Source: Cristatella mucedo
Lineage: Eukaryota; Bryozoa; Phylactolaemata; Cristatellidae
Assembly: GCA_009760855.2 (NCBI GenBank)
Contig: WPIO01000136.1
Coordinates: 455,001 to 519,000, forward strand
DNA: 64,000 nt
Direction: 5' to 3'
Below the pieces are notes generated by a model. The model saw only the letters and a list, made by a program, of their open reading frames with translations, was not told the origin of the DNA and made no database searches. Both the position numbers and the translations under genes were made by a program. Below, piece after piece: positions 34,691 to 45,873 of this stretch. Every line of letters starts with the position of its first letter. Position 1 is the first letter of the stretch.

Positions 34691-35129
34691 ATTATGCCCA
34701 AGGCATAACTGCGTCCTTTCGACAGACTTGATGTAGCGATCGTTTCGCAACTGTAACTGCTGCCTTCGTCATTGCCCTCCCTCCCGCCCGAAGGAGCGGT
34801 CGCACGTTTGGCCAATGGGGTGGTGCAGAAACATCCCGCATTCCCGCCTTGTCGCAGCATCCCGCCAGCAGCTCATCTATACCTCCCGCTACGTTTCGGC
34901 ATATATTACCGAATATATCTGTCGCGTGTAACTCCACAAAGCTCCACCAATTAAATTGATTGGTGCCCTGGAGAATTGTTCATCTCACACTTAAAGCCCA
35001 ATCGGCATTTGGCACGCCTACGCTAACCACAGACTATATCTCGAGCAACAAAAAAGTCAGTAAGAGCCCCTGGAATCTGTGAAACAATAATCTAAGACAG
35101 CTGCAATTTAAAGGAAAACGCAACATCTC
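34691..35129. other. Anonymous DNA with a LINE-B tail remnant
   Basis: GTAACTCCACAAAGCTCC at 34927-34944 resembles the LINE-B 3' signature, inverted. No gene recognised. Confidence 0.35.
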
Positions 35130-36780
35130 CAAATTATAATGATAATAATATAGCACCCTTAGAGAACCAATGTATCTTTCTAGGCACTTTGAAAATGCTG
35201 TAAAGCAAGCATTATCTTAGGGTTGAGCGTAGTATGCAGTGTCAGCATGCAAAGTATGGTTAGAGGTAGCAGCAAAGGGTCAGCAGGCAAATATACTTCC
35301 TGGTAGAACGCACAGTATCAGCACGCATAAGCGCACAAAGAAAAAAATCACAAGGAACAAAGCAAATGCTGTGAGAAGCACGTGGGATTTTAGCTTCTTT
35401 TTAAATGTTACCAAGCCAGGTTGTGTCACGACGTCAGTCTGAAGTGAGTTCAAGGCTTATGGAGCAAACTATCTAAAGGCCCTGTTTCCACAGGATTTGT
35501 GGTTATTAGAAGTACAAGCAGATGATGAGTCATGAGATCTGGTGTACGATGAGAAGCCTGATTATATAATACTTCCTATAGGCTAAATCCAGAGAATAAA
35601 AGGACCTAAAGTTAGAGAAAAACCTCGTCAAGTTGATTAGCTTCTTGATTGGGAGCCAGTGTAGTTGGGCGAGAAGTGACGTAATGTTGCAACTGAGGAG
35701 CTTATGACAAAAAAGCCCGGTTGCAGGTTCTTTGCGTCTGCTGAAAGCATCTGGTTACATAGGCCGGTAAACATGCAAGCATTAAATTAAAGAAGTCAAG
35801 ATGGAATGTCACAAATGCCTGGACAAACTCAAATGTGGCATCCCCAACTAAGCAGGTCCGAATTTTTTTGCAATATTACATAGCTGAAAGTAGGTAGACT
35901 TGAGGTGGAGCTGATGTAGTCGTTTAGTGAAGGTCACTTTAAATAAGGACAATGTAGATTTTTCGCATATTATACTGGAGATATTCTTGCACGGCTGATG
36001 TTTTTTAGCACAGCGGTTTCCAATTTCCGAGTCACATATGGTTTGCCCATAACTAGCAAGTTGGTTTCATCTCCATTTGACACGGAAAAGCTTGCTGCTA
36101 TCCACATGCCATAAATGCAGCATTTACGTTTATGTTGATTTACTATTTATGTTTCAGGGTTGACAGAGTTTGACGTGTTGGAAGAGTGGGAGTTATCAAA
36201 GCATAGGTAAAGCCGTGTGGCATCTGGGTGGAAGTGAAAGCCTGGGCTGTGTGTGGCAATCATATCATCAAGAGGCAGTGTTTACATTGTCGAAAGAAGC
36301 AGAACAAGAACAGAACATGAATGCACTCTTTATCGTAATGACTCCCTGGATGATCTTAGCCCGTTTACATCAGTAAACAATTCTAGCTGATATAAAAGCC
36401 TCTCTTTGTGTAGTGGCAGAAGAGCCTTGAAGGCTCTCCACACCGCTTGCAGCTGGCAATAAGGGATCGCCCATCGCAAGATTTGAAGCCGCCACTACGG
36501 AACCGAGGTCGTGAATAGCAGCCACCTTACCTAGTGTGGCATGACGGATCAAAGTACTCTGTACTCTGTCGCTGAGATAGGATCTAAACCATTGCAGCTC
36601 AGTGCAGCCAGTGACGCCCAGGCGTGACGATGAGGGACGCTCGAAAAGAACTCGGCGATCGATGGCATCAAACACGGCCAGAAGAACAAGCAACAAAAGC
36701 AGAGAGACTTGATCTAAATCTGCATTCCGATGAAGCTCGTTGTACTTCCAAAGACTGCTCGAAATCCCTTTGCAAGGTAG
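35130..36780 (-). mobile_element. LINE-A old copy, 3' end to reverse transcriptase
   Basis: Starts at an ATT-rich tail and follows LINE-A order on the - strand to the reverse transcriptase (frame 36370-36696 has AVFDAIDRRVLFER and FRSYLSDRVQS). Highly diverged from 43725-47365; interrupted by SINE-1 at 36382-36540. Confidence 0.7.
36382..36540 (-). mobile_element. SINE-1 copy 2, nested in LINE-A
   Basis: Reverse complement reads CACTAGGTAAGGTGGCTGC, GCGGCTTCAAATCTTGCG, GGGCGATCCCTTATTGCC and GGCTCTTCTGCCACTACACA, the SINE-1 order. LINE-A text lies on both sides. Confidence 0.75.
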
Positions 36781-37451
36781 CGAAGGACCGCATTTAGAGT
36801 ATCACCATAATAAATCCTATTGACGGTCAAAACTTAGGGTCAAAGAGCAAGATGAGAGATTGGGTTTAAAATTCAGTGCCATATTTAACTTGCGGAAGAA
36901 CCGCTGCAAGGTCCTTCGCAGGAAGCAGGCTAAGAGCATGCTTACGACTGACCAAGTTTAAACTGTAAGATTGCCAGACGGTAGATGCTATGAAAATACA
37001 AAACATACACTTGTACTTGTACAGTTTCTTTACGTTTCAGGCCAGGCCAGCCTTACCCGGGGGACCATCCCGCCGTACAGCAGCAAACCTGAGTGCGACT
37101 TCAATTACCGTGAATAATACGTCGACCGAATAATTTCACGATCCGACCCTTTCTGTCTTTGCAATAAATCCAGAAGGAGGGCAGCGCGTAGTTTTGCTTG
37201 GAAGTGTCGGTCCGCGAGTTTCGCCATCATTGACTGCGACTCAAGACAGTGAGAGACAGTGAGAGATTATTAGTGAAACCGAGTTGACATGCCGCCGCCT
37301 GCGTGGAGACCTGTAGAAGGAGGCAGCAGCAAGCATTGGGCTCCGCCTTGAACAGACGCAGTGGGGCGGCCAAAGCTCTGACTTTTGAGTTCTGTCGGCA
37401 TTCCCTAAGTATGTAAGTCAAGTTCTGGCTCATTCCATCGCTTCGTCACGG
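36781..37451. other. Anonymous DNA, no gene recognised
   Basis: A repeated CAGTGAGAGA near 37246-37265. No family seen. Confidence 0.35.
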
Positions 37452-37600
37452 ACTTAGTAGGTAAGGTGCTAGCTCTACACGACCCAAATCGAGGGTTCAA
37501 GTCATGCAGCGGGCGATTCTTTATCGCCCGCTCCAAGCCTTGGTTAAAGCCGCAAACGCTCTTCTGCCGCTATATAAATGAGACTGTTAAAACAGCTGAG
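37452..37600 (+). mobile_element. SINE-1 copy 3
   Basis: GGTAAGGTGCTAGCTC (A-box-like), GAGGGTTCAAGTC (B-box-like), GGGCGATTCTTTATCGCCC, then CTCTTCTGCCGCTATATAAA and GACTGTTAAAACAGCTGAGC. The clearest tRNA-like head of the family. Confidence 0.8.
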
Positions 37601-38547
37601 CCTAATCCTGACCATGCTTATGTGGCCAGTGGGCGGAGCACTGAGCCTGAGGCCTAAGAGGTAGTAAGATGCACAGTGGAAGTGTGTCGCGGCCGACAAA
37701 TGCTTCTGGCAACTAAAGAATCAGTCCTGCAGCCCAGTGGCTCAATACTGCAAAACCGATGGACGTAGCCGTAGGGAAAGCTAGCCACTATCCCTCGGTG
37801 GCGTCAGCCTCCCTCCCTACCTCGACTAAACCTGCCGGACTGGAGCCTGGCGGTAATTGCGGTTGATGACAAACACCTGTTTACTAGCATGCCAGGATTG
37901 ATAGATGCTGTCATTCATAAGGCCACTGGTGATGTTCCAAACCCCCACCCTCCTTGAGTCCTCACTGGGTGGGTGGAGGTGGTCGGGAATGGTAGGACTC
38001 GGCTCAGCCTGGGCGCACCTTGTGCCCTCTGCTCCACGGCCAGCAGTTCGCTTTCGCTCCAGCTCTATTGTCATTCAACTCTACAACCGTTTAACAGCAG
38101 TCCGCATGCCCGGCAGCATTCTTTGGACTGGCGCTGTGAGCTCGAGAAGCGTCAGCTCCGCCGCCAATAGCAGCCCAGCTTCTAGCGGTTCTTTCGTACC
38201 TATGAGGTGTAGCAGCTGTGCTGGATTGGGCCCTCCGGCGTGCTTGTGCCTGCGCTGCTGCGACATTAGTCGGATGGATTCTAAACTGAAAGAGCTCGCT
38301 TATTTTGTATACTATTTTGGTCATCGGCTCTTGCGGGAATCGGGAAGACGTGGGAGAGGCAAGGAATCTGCCCGCCTTCGAGCATTCCGCCAATAGCAAG
38401 CGACCAGAGGCTGTCGATCGCGGCAGACGGAATCCAGCTCGAGGCCGGCTGGACCGGATAGAGCTGGACGTGTTGCCCAGAGCTGCGCTCCGCCTAGCGG
38501 CCACAGTTGGGCGGGGATGAAGGTGTGGCAAGATTGCGGAATTCAGC
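37601..38547. other. CpG-containing DNA upstream of the AMT gene
   Basis: No coding sequence recognised. Frames at 37905-38396 (+) and 38091-38531 (-) overlap and resemble nothing known. Likely AMT promoter-proximal sequence. Confidence 0.4.
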
Positions 38548-38555
38548 TATATAAG
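38548..38555 (+). promoter_or_regulatory. TATA box of the ammonium transporter gene
   Basis: TATATAAG lies about 207 bases upstream of the AMT start codon and before the first predicted splice donor. A transcription start about 30 bases downstream, near 38578, would give a short first non-coding exon. Nothing else TATA-like sits between here and the ATG. Inferred from motif and spacing only. Confidence 0.55.
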
Positions 38556-38628
38556 CTGCACGAACGGCAGCTGTATGGAGTCCCTGCCGTCGCAACAGCT
38601 GGCTTTTTTGTGGTGCCGAAGTTGGCAG

Positions 38629-38735
38629 GTAAGAGACCCTCTCAGACGTTGTGCTTAGCCATGCGTTCAATAACTCGAACCCACAGACGGCGGTTTCTCG
38701 GCGCTAATTTTGCCTACCCCTTGTCGCTGTCGCAG
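38629..38735 (+). other. 5'-UTR intron of the ammonium transporter gene
   Basis: Donor GGCAG|GTAAGAG at 38629 and acceptor CTGTCGCAG| ending at 38735 bracket a 107-base intron just before the coding exon. The start codon (38755) follows 19 bases into the next exon. Exon 1 would run from the predicted start near 38578 to 38628. Predicted from splice-site consensus. Confidence 0.5.
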
Positions 38736-38754
38736 GCTTCAGTGATCGAGCAGG

Positions 38755-41700
38755 ATGTCGACCACTTTCGCCCCTGGTAGTCTGGTCGCCCTGGGCGGAT
38801 CGAATTTGTCCGCGAACTTATCGTCCGCGCTGCTCGCCAGTGCTGCTGCCACCACCTCGACAGCCGGGAATACAAGCTCGGCTACTGCAGCGACTGTTGC
38901 GGTCGGACAATCAGTGCTAGCTGGCGGCATCTTGCCGCCGGAGATACTGGCCCTGCTCAACGCCTCGTTCGCCAAGCAGTCGGAGATCGTGGAGCTAAAG
39001 GAGAACCTCAACTACTTCTTCTTGCTTATCTGTTCGATACTCATCTTCAGTGAGTACCGAGAAGCTCGTGCGGCGAAGCGAAGGTCGTCGTTTGGATACG
39101 GCATCTCTGGTGAACCTGGGATTGGTGACGTTACTCTAGCGTTTTGGGCCAATTGCCTAATCGTACTTTGCAGTCATGCAGACCGGCTTCGCGTTCCTGG
39201 AGGCTGGAATGATCCGAGCGAAGAACACGGTGAACATCATGCTTAAGAACACGCTTGACACGTGTAAGCAGGCCAACTAGTCGGACGCTACGGAGCCACT
39301 GCTCGCGTTTGATTCCTTGAAAAGGAGCTCATTGTCTGGTGAGTACGTACGACGGAGTCCGTAGATGTCATTACCTTGTCGTGTTTGCAGACATATCAGT
39401 TATGGTGTACTGGGCAGTGGGATTCGCCTTGGCGAAGGGAGAGGGCAACAGCTTCGCCGGCCGTTCATGGTGGTTCGGGACGTTTCCCGAAGAGAAGCTG
39501 GCCAAATGGTTTTATGAATTCTGCTTCGCCTGCACGGCTGCCACCATCGTCTCCGGAGCTCTGGCTGAGCGATGCGGCTTCTATGCCTACCTCATATACA
39601 GCTCGTGTATTACTGGTGAGCGCCGGTGCTTGGAAGCTTTTACTGGGTCTTGTAGTGCTAGACTACCGGTTTATATGTAATGCTGTGATAGCTCAGCAAG
39701 CTGTTGAGACCGTGGCGTCTCGTGGGCGTTCCAGAGACGTGATTGGCTTTGGCTTTTTCGCTGGAGCTATCTCTCTCGGCTACTTGTCTTTCTACGTTTC
39801 CTGTGTCGGCAGGGCACGTCTCGCCCTCCTCGAGTAATGTTTCCTGACAAAATGAGCAAACTAATCATCCAGAGCTTGTCTCTCTCCACAAAACCAACAC
39901 CACTTTCCAAATGACCATTGTAGGAATTGTCTATCCTGTGGTCAGCAGATGGGTGTGGTATACGAATGCAGAAGGAGGAGGTCAAGGTGGCTGGCTGGCG
40001 GATGGGCGAACGGTCGTAGAGGGCATCGAGATGCAGGTATGTATGGAGTAGTCTTTGTACAGTGTCCCCTCGGTTTACAATAGATGGGTGACGCGGCTGA
40101 CTTTTGGTCAGCCCTGCAGCATTTACCTCGAGGACAGCAGGTGCTTCGGAGCATGCGTTCTTCTTTCAGCCGACTAAAACCGTACCGTCTGCTGCTTGAT
40201 TGCTACTGAAGCCACAGTCTGATTGCGTACTACAACTATGCACCTAACCATGCACCTGCTTGAGTACTAAATGAATACGGCTTCATGAATACTAAAAATT
40301 TGTATGCGCTTGAGTGGGCACAAAGAATATTCGGCTTGAGCACTAAAAGTCCATTCTATCTTGCTTGACAAGGACTTTTCCGGAAGTGGGGTCGTTCACC
40401 TCGTTGCTGGGAGCTGTGCAATAGCCGGAGCTCTGTTCATCGGTCCACGTATAGGAAGATTCGACAAGAACGGAAACGTGGTGGAGATGCCTGGCCACTC
40501 GTCAATGGTAAGTGTAGCCATTGAAGCTAGCCTACATGTGCAAGTATGGACTGCTGATCTCTTGAGCATATTACCTAACTCTGGAGCAGACCTAATCAGC
40601 CTAAATTTCTCCGTCCAGTTGGCGGCTCTTGGCATCTTCATACTCATGTTCGGATTCTTCGGATTTAATGGAGGTTCGGTTCTAATCATTACGGACCACA
40701 ATAGTGGCTTAACGATGGGCCGATCAATCGTCAACACGATGATGTCGGCTGCAGCTTCAGCCCTGTCCTCTCTGATTCTCTACAAATTCGTGCATGCGCA
40801 CCGAGGGGGCTGCTGCGTAAGTATTTTTCGCGTGCCTTTAGTTATTTGTTACCAGATTTCTGGCTAATAACTTTCTTTGAGAGCTGTGGAGGTTATGACT
40901 TCTAGGTCTTTCTTTTTTAGAAAACTTGGAAAAATTCGCCCTGGAATTACATGAATCTGCTAAACGGCACCCTCTGTGGAATGGCCGCCATCTGTGCTGG
41001 CTGTGACGTCATGGACATGTGGGGATCGTTCTGCACTGGGTTCATTGTCGGATGTATTTTCACATTCCTCCAGTGGTTAGTCACCTACAAACTGAAGATT
41101 GACGATCCCTGCGATGTTATCGCAAGTATGCTACGTTTGCTCGCCATCCATCACTATTTTACGGTCAGGTTGCAGGTAGTTGCAGCTGCAAAAAGATTCT
41201 CGTCCTTTTAGTTCACTTCGGATCCGGCCTATGGGGCCTCATTGCTGCCCCGTTATTCGATGCCAAAAGAGGAATCCTGGTGGCAGGTGACAGGCGGTCG
41301 GGTCTCGTAAGTGACTTGTTAGGCGCTGGTCGGCAGCGTCATCGTGCTCGTCTTTGTTTTCGACAGCTTTCGTGACTTCATTGCGTATTTGAGCGTGCCC
41401 ACATTGCCTACATATGAACATTTCCAGCAACTGGCTGTAAACTTGGCAGGAGCGGCAGCTATCATATCCTGGTCTTTCGGGTCTTGTTGCATTATTTTCT
41501 GTATTCTGAAGTACAGCCGGCTACTGAGGGTGGATCCAACCGAGGAGATTAAGGGTAAGCTTAAAGCATGGGGAAGCTGTTTCAGCGTTGATGGTTCCTC
41601 AGTCCCCGCCTGAAATCTGTGTGCCGCAGACTGTGTTCACTCTAGCCATTGACCTACTTGTAGGCATGGACATTGCTGAGCACGGAATGGCTGCCTATCC

Positions 41701-42089
41701 TCCAGAGGCCTATGGCGATGGCTGGGGCACAAGCGTGTCAGCTGACCTTCAGCTACTGCAGCAGCAGCGGCGGTCATCGAACGGTAGGAACTAGTACTAC
41801 ATAGCGACGCTGGTTTCTGCTTCTCGGTGCCACTTCTTTTTTGTTGCATTGCGACTCTCGAAATCAGTACTTTCAGCCGAGGCTGTACCTTGCTTCGATT
41901 GCTATTACAGACTTCGAGCTCAGCATCGCTAGCATTAGGAAGACGCCTTCCGGCATGTCGAGCGTGGACAGTGGCAGTGAGCCTCCCTCGAAAGACAGCC
42001 GGATGCAGGATAACTTGGCCTTTGTTTGTGAGCAGGACGGCGCAACTTCGTTGGGAGATCAAAAGGGGGCAACTTTTAAGCTTAGCTGA
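38755..42089 (+). CDS. AMT/MEP-family ammonium transporter, 11 coding exons
   Basis: Integral-membrane ammonium channel/transporter. Exons read in phase: 38755-39049, 39174-39263, 39391-39615, 39924-40036, 40373-40507, 40619-40816, 40921-41125, 41212-41306, 41428-41554, 41664-41783, 41911 onward; all introns GT-AG. Seen: a long Ser/Thr-rich N-terminus with NXS/T sites (residues 1-80), first membrane helix ending MQTGFAFLEAG, the family block FACTAATIVSGALAER, DFSGSGVVH holding the conserved Asp (about 242) and first pore His (250), IHFGSGLWG holding the second pore His (about 422), and a C-terminal GMDIAEHG...AYPPE motif (about 495). The AmtB SHxVW position reads SRWVW, so His is replaced by Arg. 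If exon 11 reads on, a TGA at 42087-42089 gives about 593 residues. Alternatively the donor at 42028 (GTGAGC) splices on. Family call is secure; substrate specificity is inferred from the family. Confidence 0.93.
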
Positions 42090-42391
42090 CGGCAATAGTT
42101 GTCCGCCACTAGAGCGGACCCACTATTTACGATTCTGTCAGATAAGTTATTTCGCCAGGCGCCCTGGCATGCAGTTACCACAGTCACAACGAGGCTCATA
42201 ATTGTTCTAGCTTCTCTGCGTTAGGGGTACACGAAGCATAGTAAAAGCGACAATCCGCCTAATATCTAAACTTGATTGTACTTGGAGAATTGTGATTATG
42301 ACTCGTAGGGTTTACATGTTAAGCTATGTATTTACGCATCGGGTTTTTGCATCAACTCCGGCAAGTTGTTGCACTGATTCCAGCAAATTGA

Positions 42392-42397
42392 AATAAA
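42392..42397 (+). promoter_or_regulatory. Candidate polyadenylation signal after the AMT read-through stop
   Basis: AATAAA lies about 300 bases after the TGA at 42089. If exon 11 is terminal, this would be the natural 3'-end signal of the transcript. It conflicts with the alternative in which the gene splices on to 42440. Confidence 0.35.
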
Positions 42398-42439
42398 CTG
42401 GATCTCTGCAGTTCGCGTGTCGCTATTTCATCCTTCGAG

Positions 42440-42727
42440 ATGGGGCAGATGCAGACGCCGGGCCCAGCTGTCGGTAATACGAATCTGCGAGGCTCAGGAA
42501 TGTCAGCCGGTCACGAGATGTACGGCCGGATCGCATCGGACTATAACAGAACGACCCGCGATACAAGAGAAGTCTTATACCAGCCATCTTTCAGTGGCTT
42601 TGTTCTCGTCTGTCAGCGTTCCAGACCTGAAGGATTCAGGCTCGAATCAAGCGGCGCTCGCAGCCTCTCGGCAGACGCTAAGCTGGTGCGTTTACTTACA
42701 ACGAGTCAGGCTAGTAAGGCCAGCTGA
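42440..42727 (+). CDS. Possible further C-terminal exon(s) of the ammonium transporter
   Basis: An open frame starting MGQMQTPGPAVG and continuing through NRTTRDTREV looks like a hydrophilic cytoplasmic tail and follows the AMT gene on the same strand. The plausible acceptors (TTCGAG| before the ATG, or CTCTGCAG| at about 42410) do not match the phase-1 donor at 42028 without a shift. A phase-0 weak donor GTTTGT at 42025 joined to the first of these would keep the frame. The downstream part also hints at another splice, since a second frame reads VPDLKDSGSNQAALAASRQ. Either this is the true 3' end of the gene or it is non-coding sequence after the poly(A) signal AATAAA at 42392-42397. Confidence 0.3.
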   Translation: MGQMQTPGPAVGNTNLRGSGMSAGHEMYGRIASDYNRTTRDTREVLYQPSFSGFVLVCQRSRPEGFRLESSGARSLSADAKLVRLLTTSQASKAS

Positions 42728-42832
42728 CTAGGCGCCTGCATAGCCCGACAGACCGACGGCTCTACCAGAGCCTCAATCAATAGCTCGAGTCATCTCTGTG
42801 TTATGTTGTATGCAGCGCCGCTTGAGTTGGGG

Positions 42833-42980
42833 GCAGATGTAACTATCACGCTCGCTCGTCGTGATCCAGTTCCAGGGTTTGAGTCCGGCAGTTGGTGATC
42901 GTTATTGCCCAATGCAAGCGGCGGTGATACCCGGTAAGGCTCTTCTGCCGCTATTTAAATGAGGCTGTTGGATCAGCTAT
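42833..42980 (+). mobile_element. SINE-1 copy 4
   Basis: AACTATCACGCTCGCTCG (decayed A-box region), CAGGGTTTGAGTCCGGC (B-box-like), then GCAAGCGGCGGTGATACC and CTCTTCTGCCGCTATTTAAA with GAGGCTGTTGGATCAGCT. Lies just downstream of the AMT gene. Confidence 0.75.
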
Positions 42981-43496
42981 TGCTTTTAAATTTGACAGTC
43001 GTGGTGGTTATGAGACCCAATAAACTAGGTGAACGAAAGGTCTACGAGTTGAAGTGTTCAAATCTACTCACGACTGCAGCGAGTATAAATCGGAAAGTGG
43101 GTACCAAGGACATTTTGAGGAGGAAAACGAGACCAGACGTTTAAATGCAGCATTGGTGCTCCGTTGCCAAGGTTTTGCATGACCCTAGTTTTGAACCTGA
43201 AGAGTAAAATATGTTTTTACCACACCTCAGACGCATGCACAGTATAGTGAGCCGGCGTGGGGATGCAAATCAGAAGTTCTTGGTGGGTTTTAAAAAAGCT
43301 TCAGGGTCAAATAAGTAAGATAAATCACGCTTGTTCTTTACAAAAGGTTTTTGAAAATGTTTGGTAACTGCGTTCAAAGTAAACATAAAGTTGGAAGAGC
43401 TTTCTAGCTCTCCTACGTAAGCTTTTATATTCTTACTGAATGAATTACTGAGATGCACCTGATGGATTTAGGCACGGTTTAAAGGAAGTAAATCTA
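42981..43496. other. Anonymous AT-leaning DNA
   Basis: No repeat or gene recognised. Confidence 0.35.
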
Positions 43497-43665
43497 CTCA
43501 TTAAAGCGAGAAAATTCGTACTTCCCTCCCTCACGTGGCATGATGGCACGCTTCTCTTAAGGCGGCCAGACGGTAGAGCTTCGTCTTCCGTGACGGAAAT
43601 ACTATGACTCAGCAAAGCGAGTGCACAGGAAGTGAGCTACTCGTAGTTAATGGAGGAGTAAACGT
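43497..43665 (+). repeat. Interspersed repeat C, copy 2
   Basis: Matches 34315-34480: CATTAAAGCGAGAAAATTCG, CTTCCGTGACGGAAATAC, GACTCAGCAAAGCGAGT, GGAAGTGAGCT. Internal length differs between the copies. Confidence 0.55.
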
Positions 43666-44489
43666 GTCCGGCTAAATGCAAACTCGTACGAATGAGCTGC
43701 GGGCGAGGCATCACACCTCCATGCAAACAACAGTAATAATAATAATACTAATAATAATATTAAAACGATACAACGCCCTCAGAGAACTAAATCTCTTTCT
43801 AGGCGCTTTACATTTGCTGCAAAGGGAAACACGATTGAATGGTGAGTAATATCATGCTTGATAAACAACTTGATTAACATGGTTAAGGGTGATATGCACA
43901 GGGTCAGCATGCAAGTGTGGCTAGTGGCAGCATGCACAGTGTCAGCACTCATAAGCACATTAAGGACGAATCACAGGGACCCACTAAATGCTGTCCTAAA
44001 TAGGTGCGTGTTTAAATTCTTTTTAAATGTGGTCAAGTCGACGAAAGTTGTGACGCAAATCGGGAGTTAGCTCCAGGCTTTGGGAGTATACGAAATAAAT
44101 GCACGGTCTCCAGAGGATTTGAGGTTTATACAAGGTAATGATAAACTCTCAGATTCCGAAAAGCAGGTGGTGCGATGCTTGGCCTGGCGGGGGAGTAAAT
44201 CTGAGAGATAGGCTGGAGCCAAAGAATGAAGTGCCCTAAAAGTGAGACGAAACTTTGAAGTTGATTCGTTGCTTGACTGGTAGCCATTGCAGATCGGCGA
44301 GAAGTGGTGCGATGGGGCAACAGGATGCTCACGACAGACAAGCCTAGCAGAAGAGTTTCGCACCAGCTGTAAGCACCTGACTGCGAATGCCGGTAGGCCA
44401 GTAAGAGGTGAGGGTCGGAAGTCGAGACGGGATGTCACAAATGCATGGACCAACTTAAATGTGGTATCCTTATCTAAACAAGACCAAAA

Positions 44490-44969
44490 TTAAGCAATTT
44501 TATGTAGCTGAAAGTAGGCAGACTTGACTGCTGAGCTGACGTGGTCGTCTAACGAAAGGTCACTTTGGAACATGACATCTAACTTTTGAGCAGATTCGAC
44601 AGGGGAAATGCTGGCAGAGCCGATTTTGAGCGTCAGCCTGTCCAATTTCTGAACCACACTGGGTTTGCCCGTAACTAGTAAGTTAGCTGTGACATAATTT
44701 AATTTGAAAAAATTTGCCGCCATCCATGTTTGGATGTCATCAATAAATGCAGCAAAGGAGTTGAGAGAATTCGAAGAGCTCGAAGGCTGGGAGGGATCAA
44801 AGCAAAGGTACAACTGAGTGTCATCCGCATAGAAGTAAAAGCCTAGATTGTGCTTGGCAATCACATCAGCAAGAGGGAGAGTATAAACCGTGAAAAGATC
44901 CGGACCTAGCACTGAGCCCTGAGGTACCCCATATTTCAGAGGTACCTCGGATGACATTTGTCCATTCAC
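44490..44969 (-). pseudogene. LINE-A reverse transcriptase core remnant with YADD
   Basis: Contains [11 protein letters not shown], the [19 protein letters not shown] catalytic block, and the thumb-side text [10 protein letters not shown] and [11 protein letters not shown], all typical of L2/CR1-type reverse transcriptases. The YADD aspartates are retained. Upstream fingers-region sequence (KAVVRPLLKK, 45247-45483) lies in a separate frame, so the protein is broken. Confidence 0.85.
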
Positions 44970-45873
44970 GTCGATCCTCTGGAGTCTCCCACTGAGCTAG
45001 GACCTGAACCATGGCAGCGCAAGTGACGCCCAGGTGAGATAACAGGCACTAGAAGAAATTTGTGATCGATAGTATCAAAAGCTGCAGAAAGATCGAGCAC
45101 AAAAAGCAGAGATATTATACCTTATGTCTGCATTCCTGAGTAGGTCATTCTACACCCTAAGCAATACTAATTTGGTGCATTGATTAGCTCTCAAACTAGA
45201 CTAGACATTATTATGCAAGGTCCGAAGTTTTAGTATATTAGTTCAGCTAGTCCGCCATGACTCGTTCCGGTGTCTTTGATAGGAATGGTAGAACGGAGAC
45301 TGGGTGGTAGTTGCTCAAGTTCTCTTGGTCTAGTGTCGCTTTCTTGAGAAGTGGCCTGACTACAGCTTTTTTGAAAGGTACTGGGGCATGACCTGAGGCT
45401 AATGTTATATTAATGATGTTAGTTATGCATGGCAGCAGCAAGTCAACGCAACTTAGAAGCAGGATAAATGGAATAGGTTCCAAAATACATAGGGTCCAAA
45501 TTGGTCCAAAGGTCTTGTATTCTCCTATTGGGACACGAACTTCAGGATCAGATCACTAGTGACCTGCTTAAATGTAGACATTGAGATGCAGGCAGGAATC
45601 GAGGGACATCATTCTATGGGAAAGCTGCCATCACAGGATGGATTCCCTGATCTTGTCTATCTTCTGCACAAAGAATCGAGAGAAGCGATCGGCTAGATCA
45701 TCACAAGGATCATCAGGTAAGAAGCTAATCTGGGAACGGTTGAGAAGATGGTTTATTGTCGACATCAGCATTTTTGGATTGTGCATCTGTGATTCAACAA
45801 TGTTTCTATAGAAGCTAGACTTGGCCTTTGCTAGGATCGATTGGTACGACTTACAGTGGTCTTCATATGCCTG

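Noticed and set aside
37452-37600. A functional tRNA gene
   Set aside because: The head has A- and B-box-like segments but no full cloverleaf, and the same sequence recurs with a non-tRNA body and tail, so it is a SINE.
42417-42731. 104-residue frame starting MSLFHPSR as a separate gene
   Set aside because: It overlaps the candidate AMT tail exon in another frame, and its start has no promoter context.
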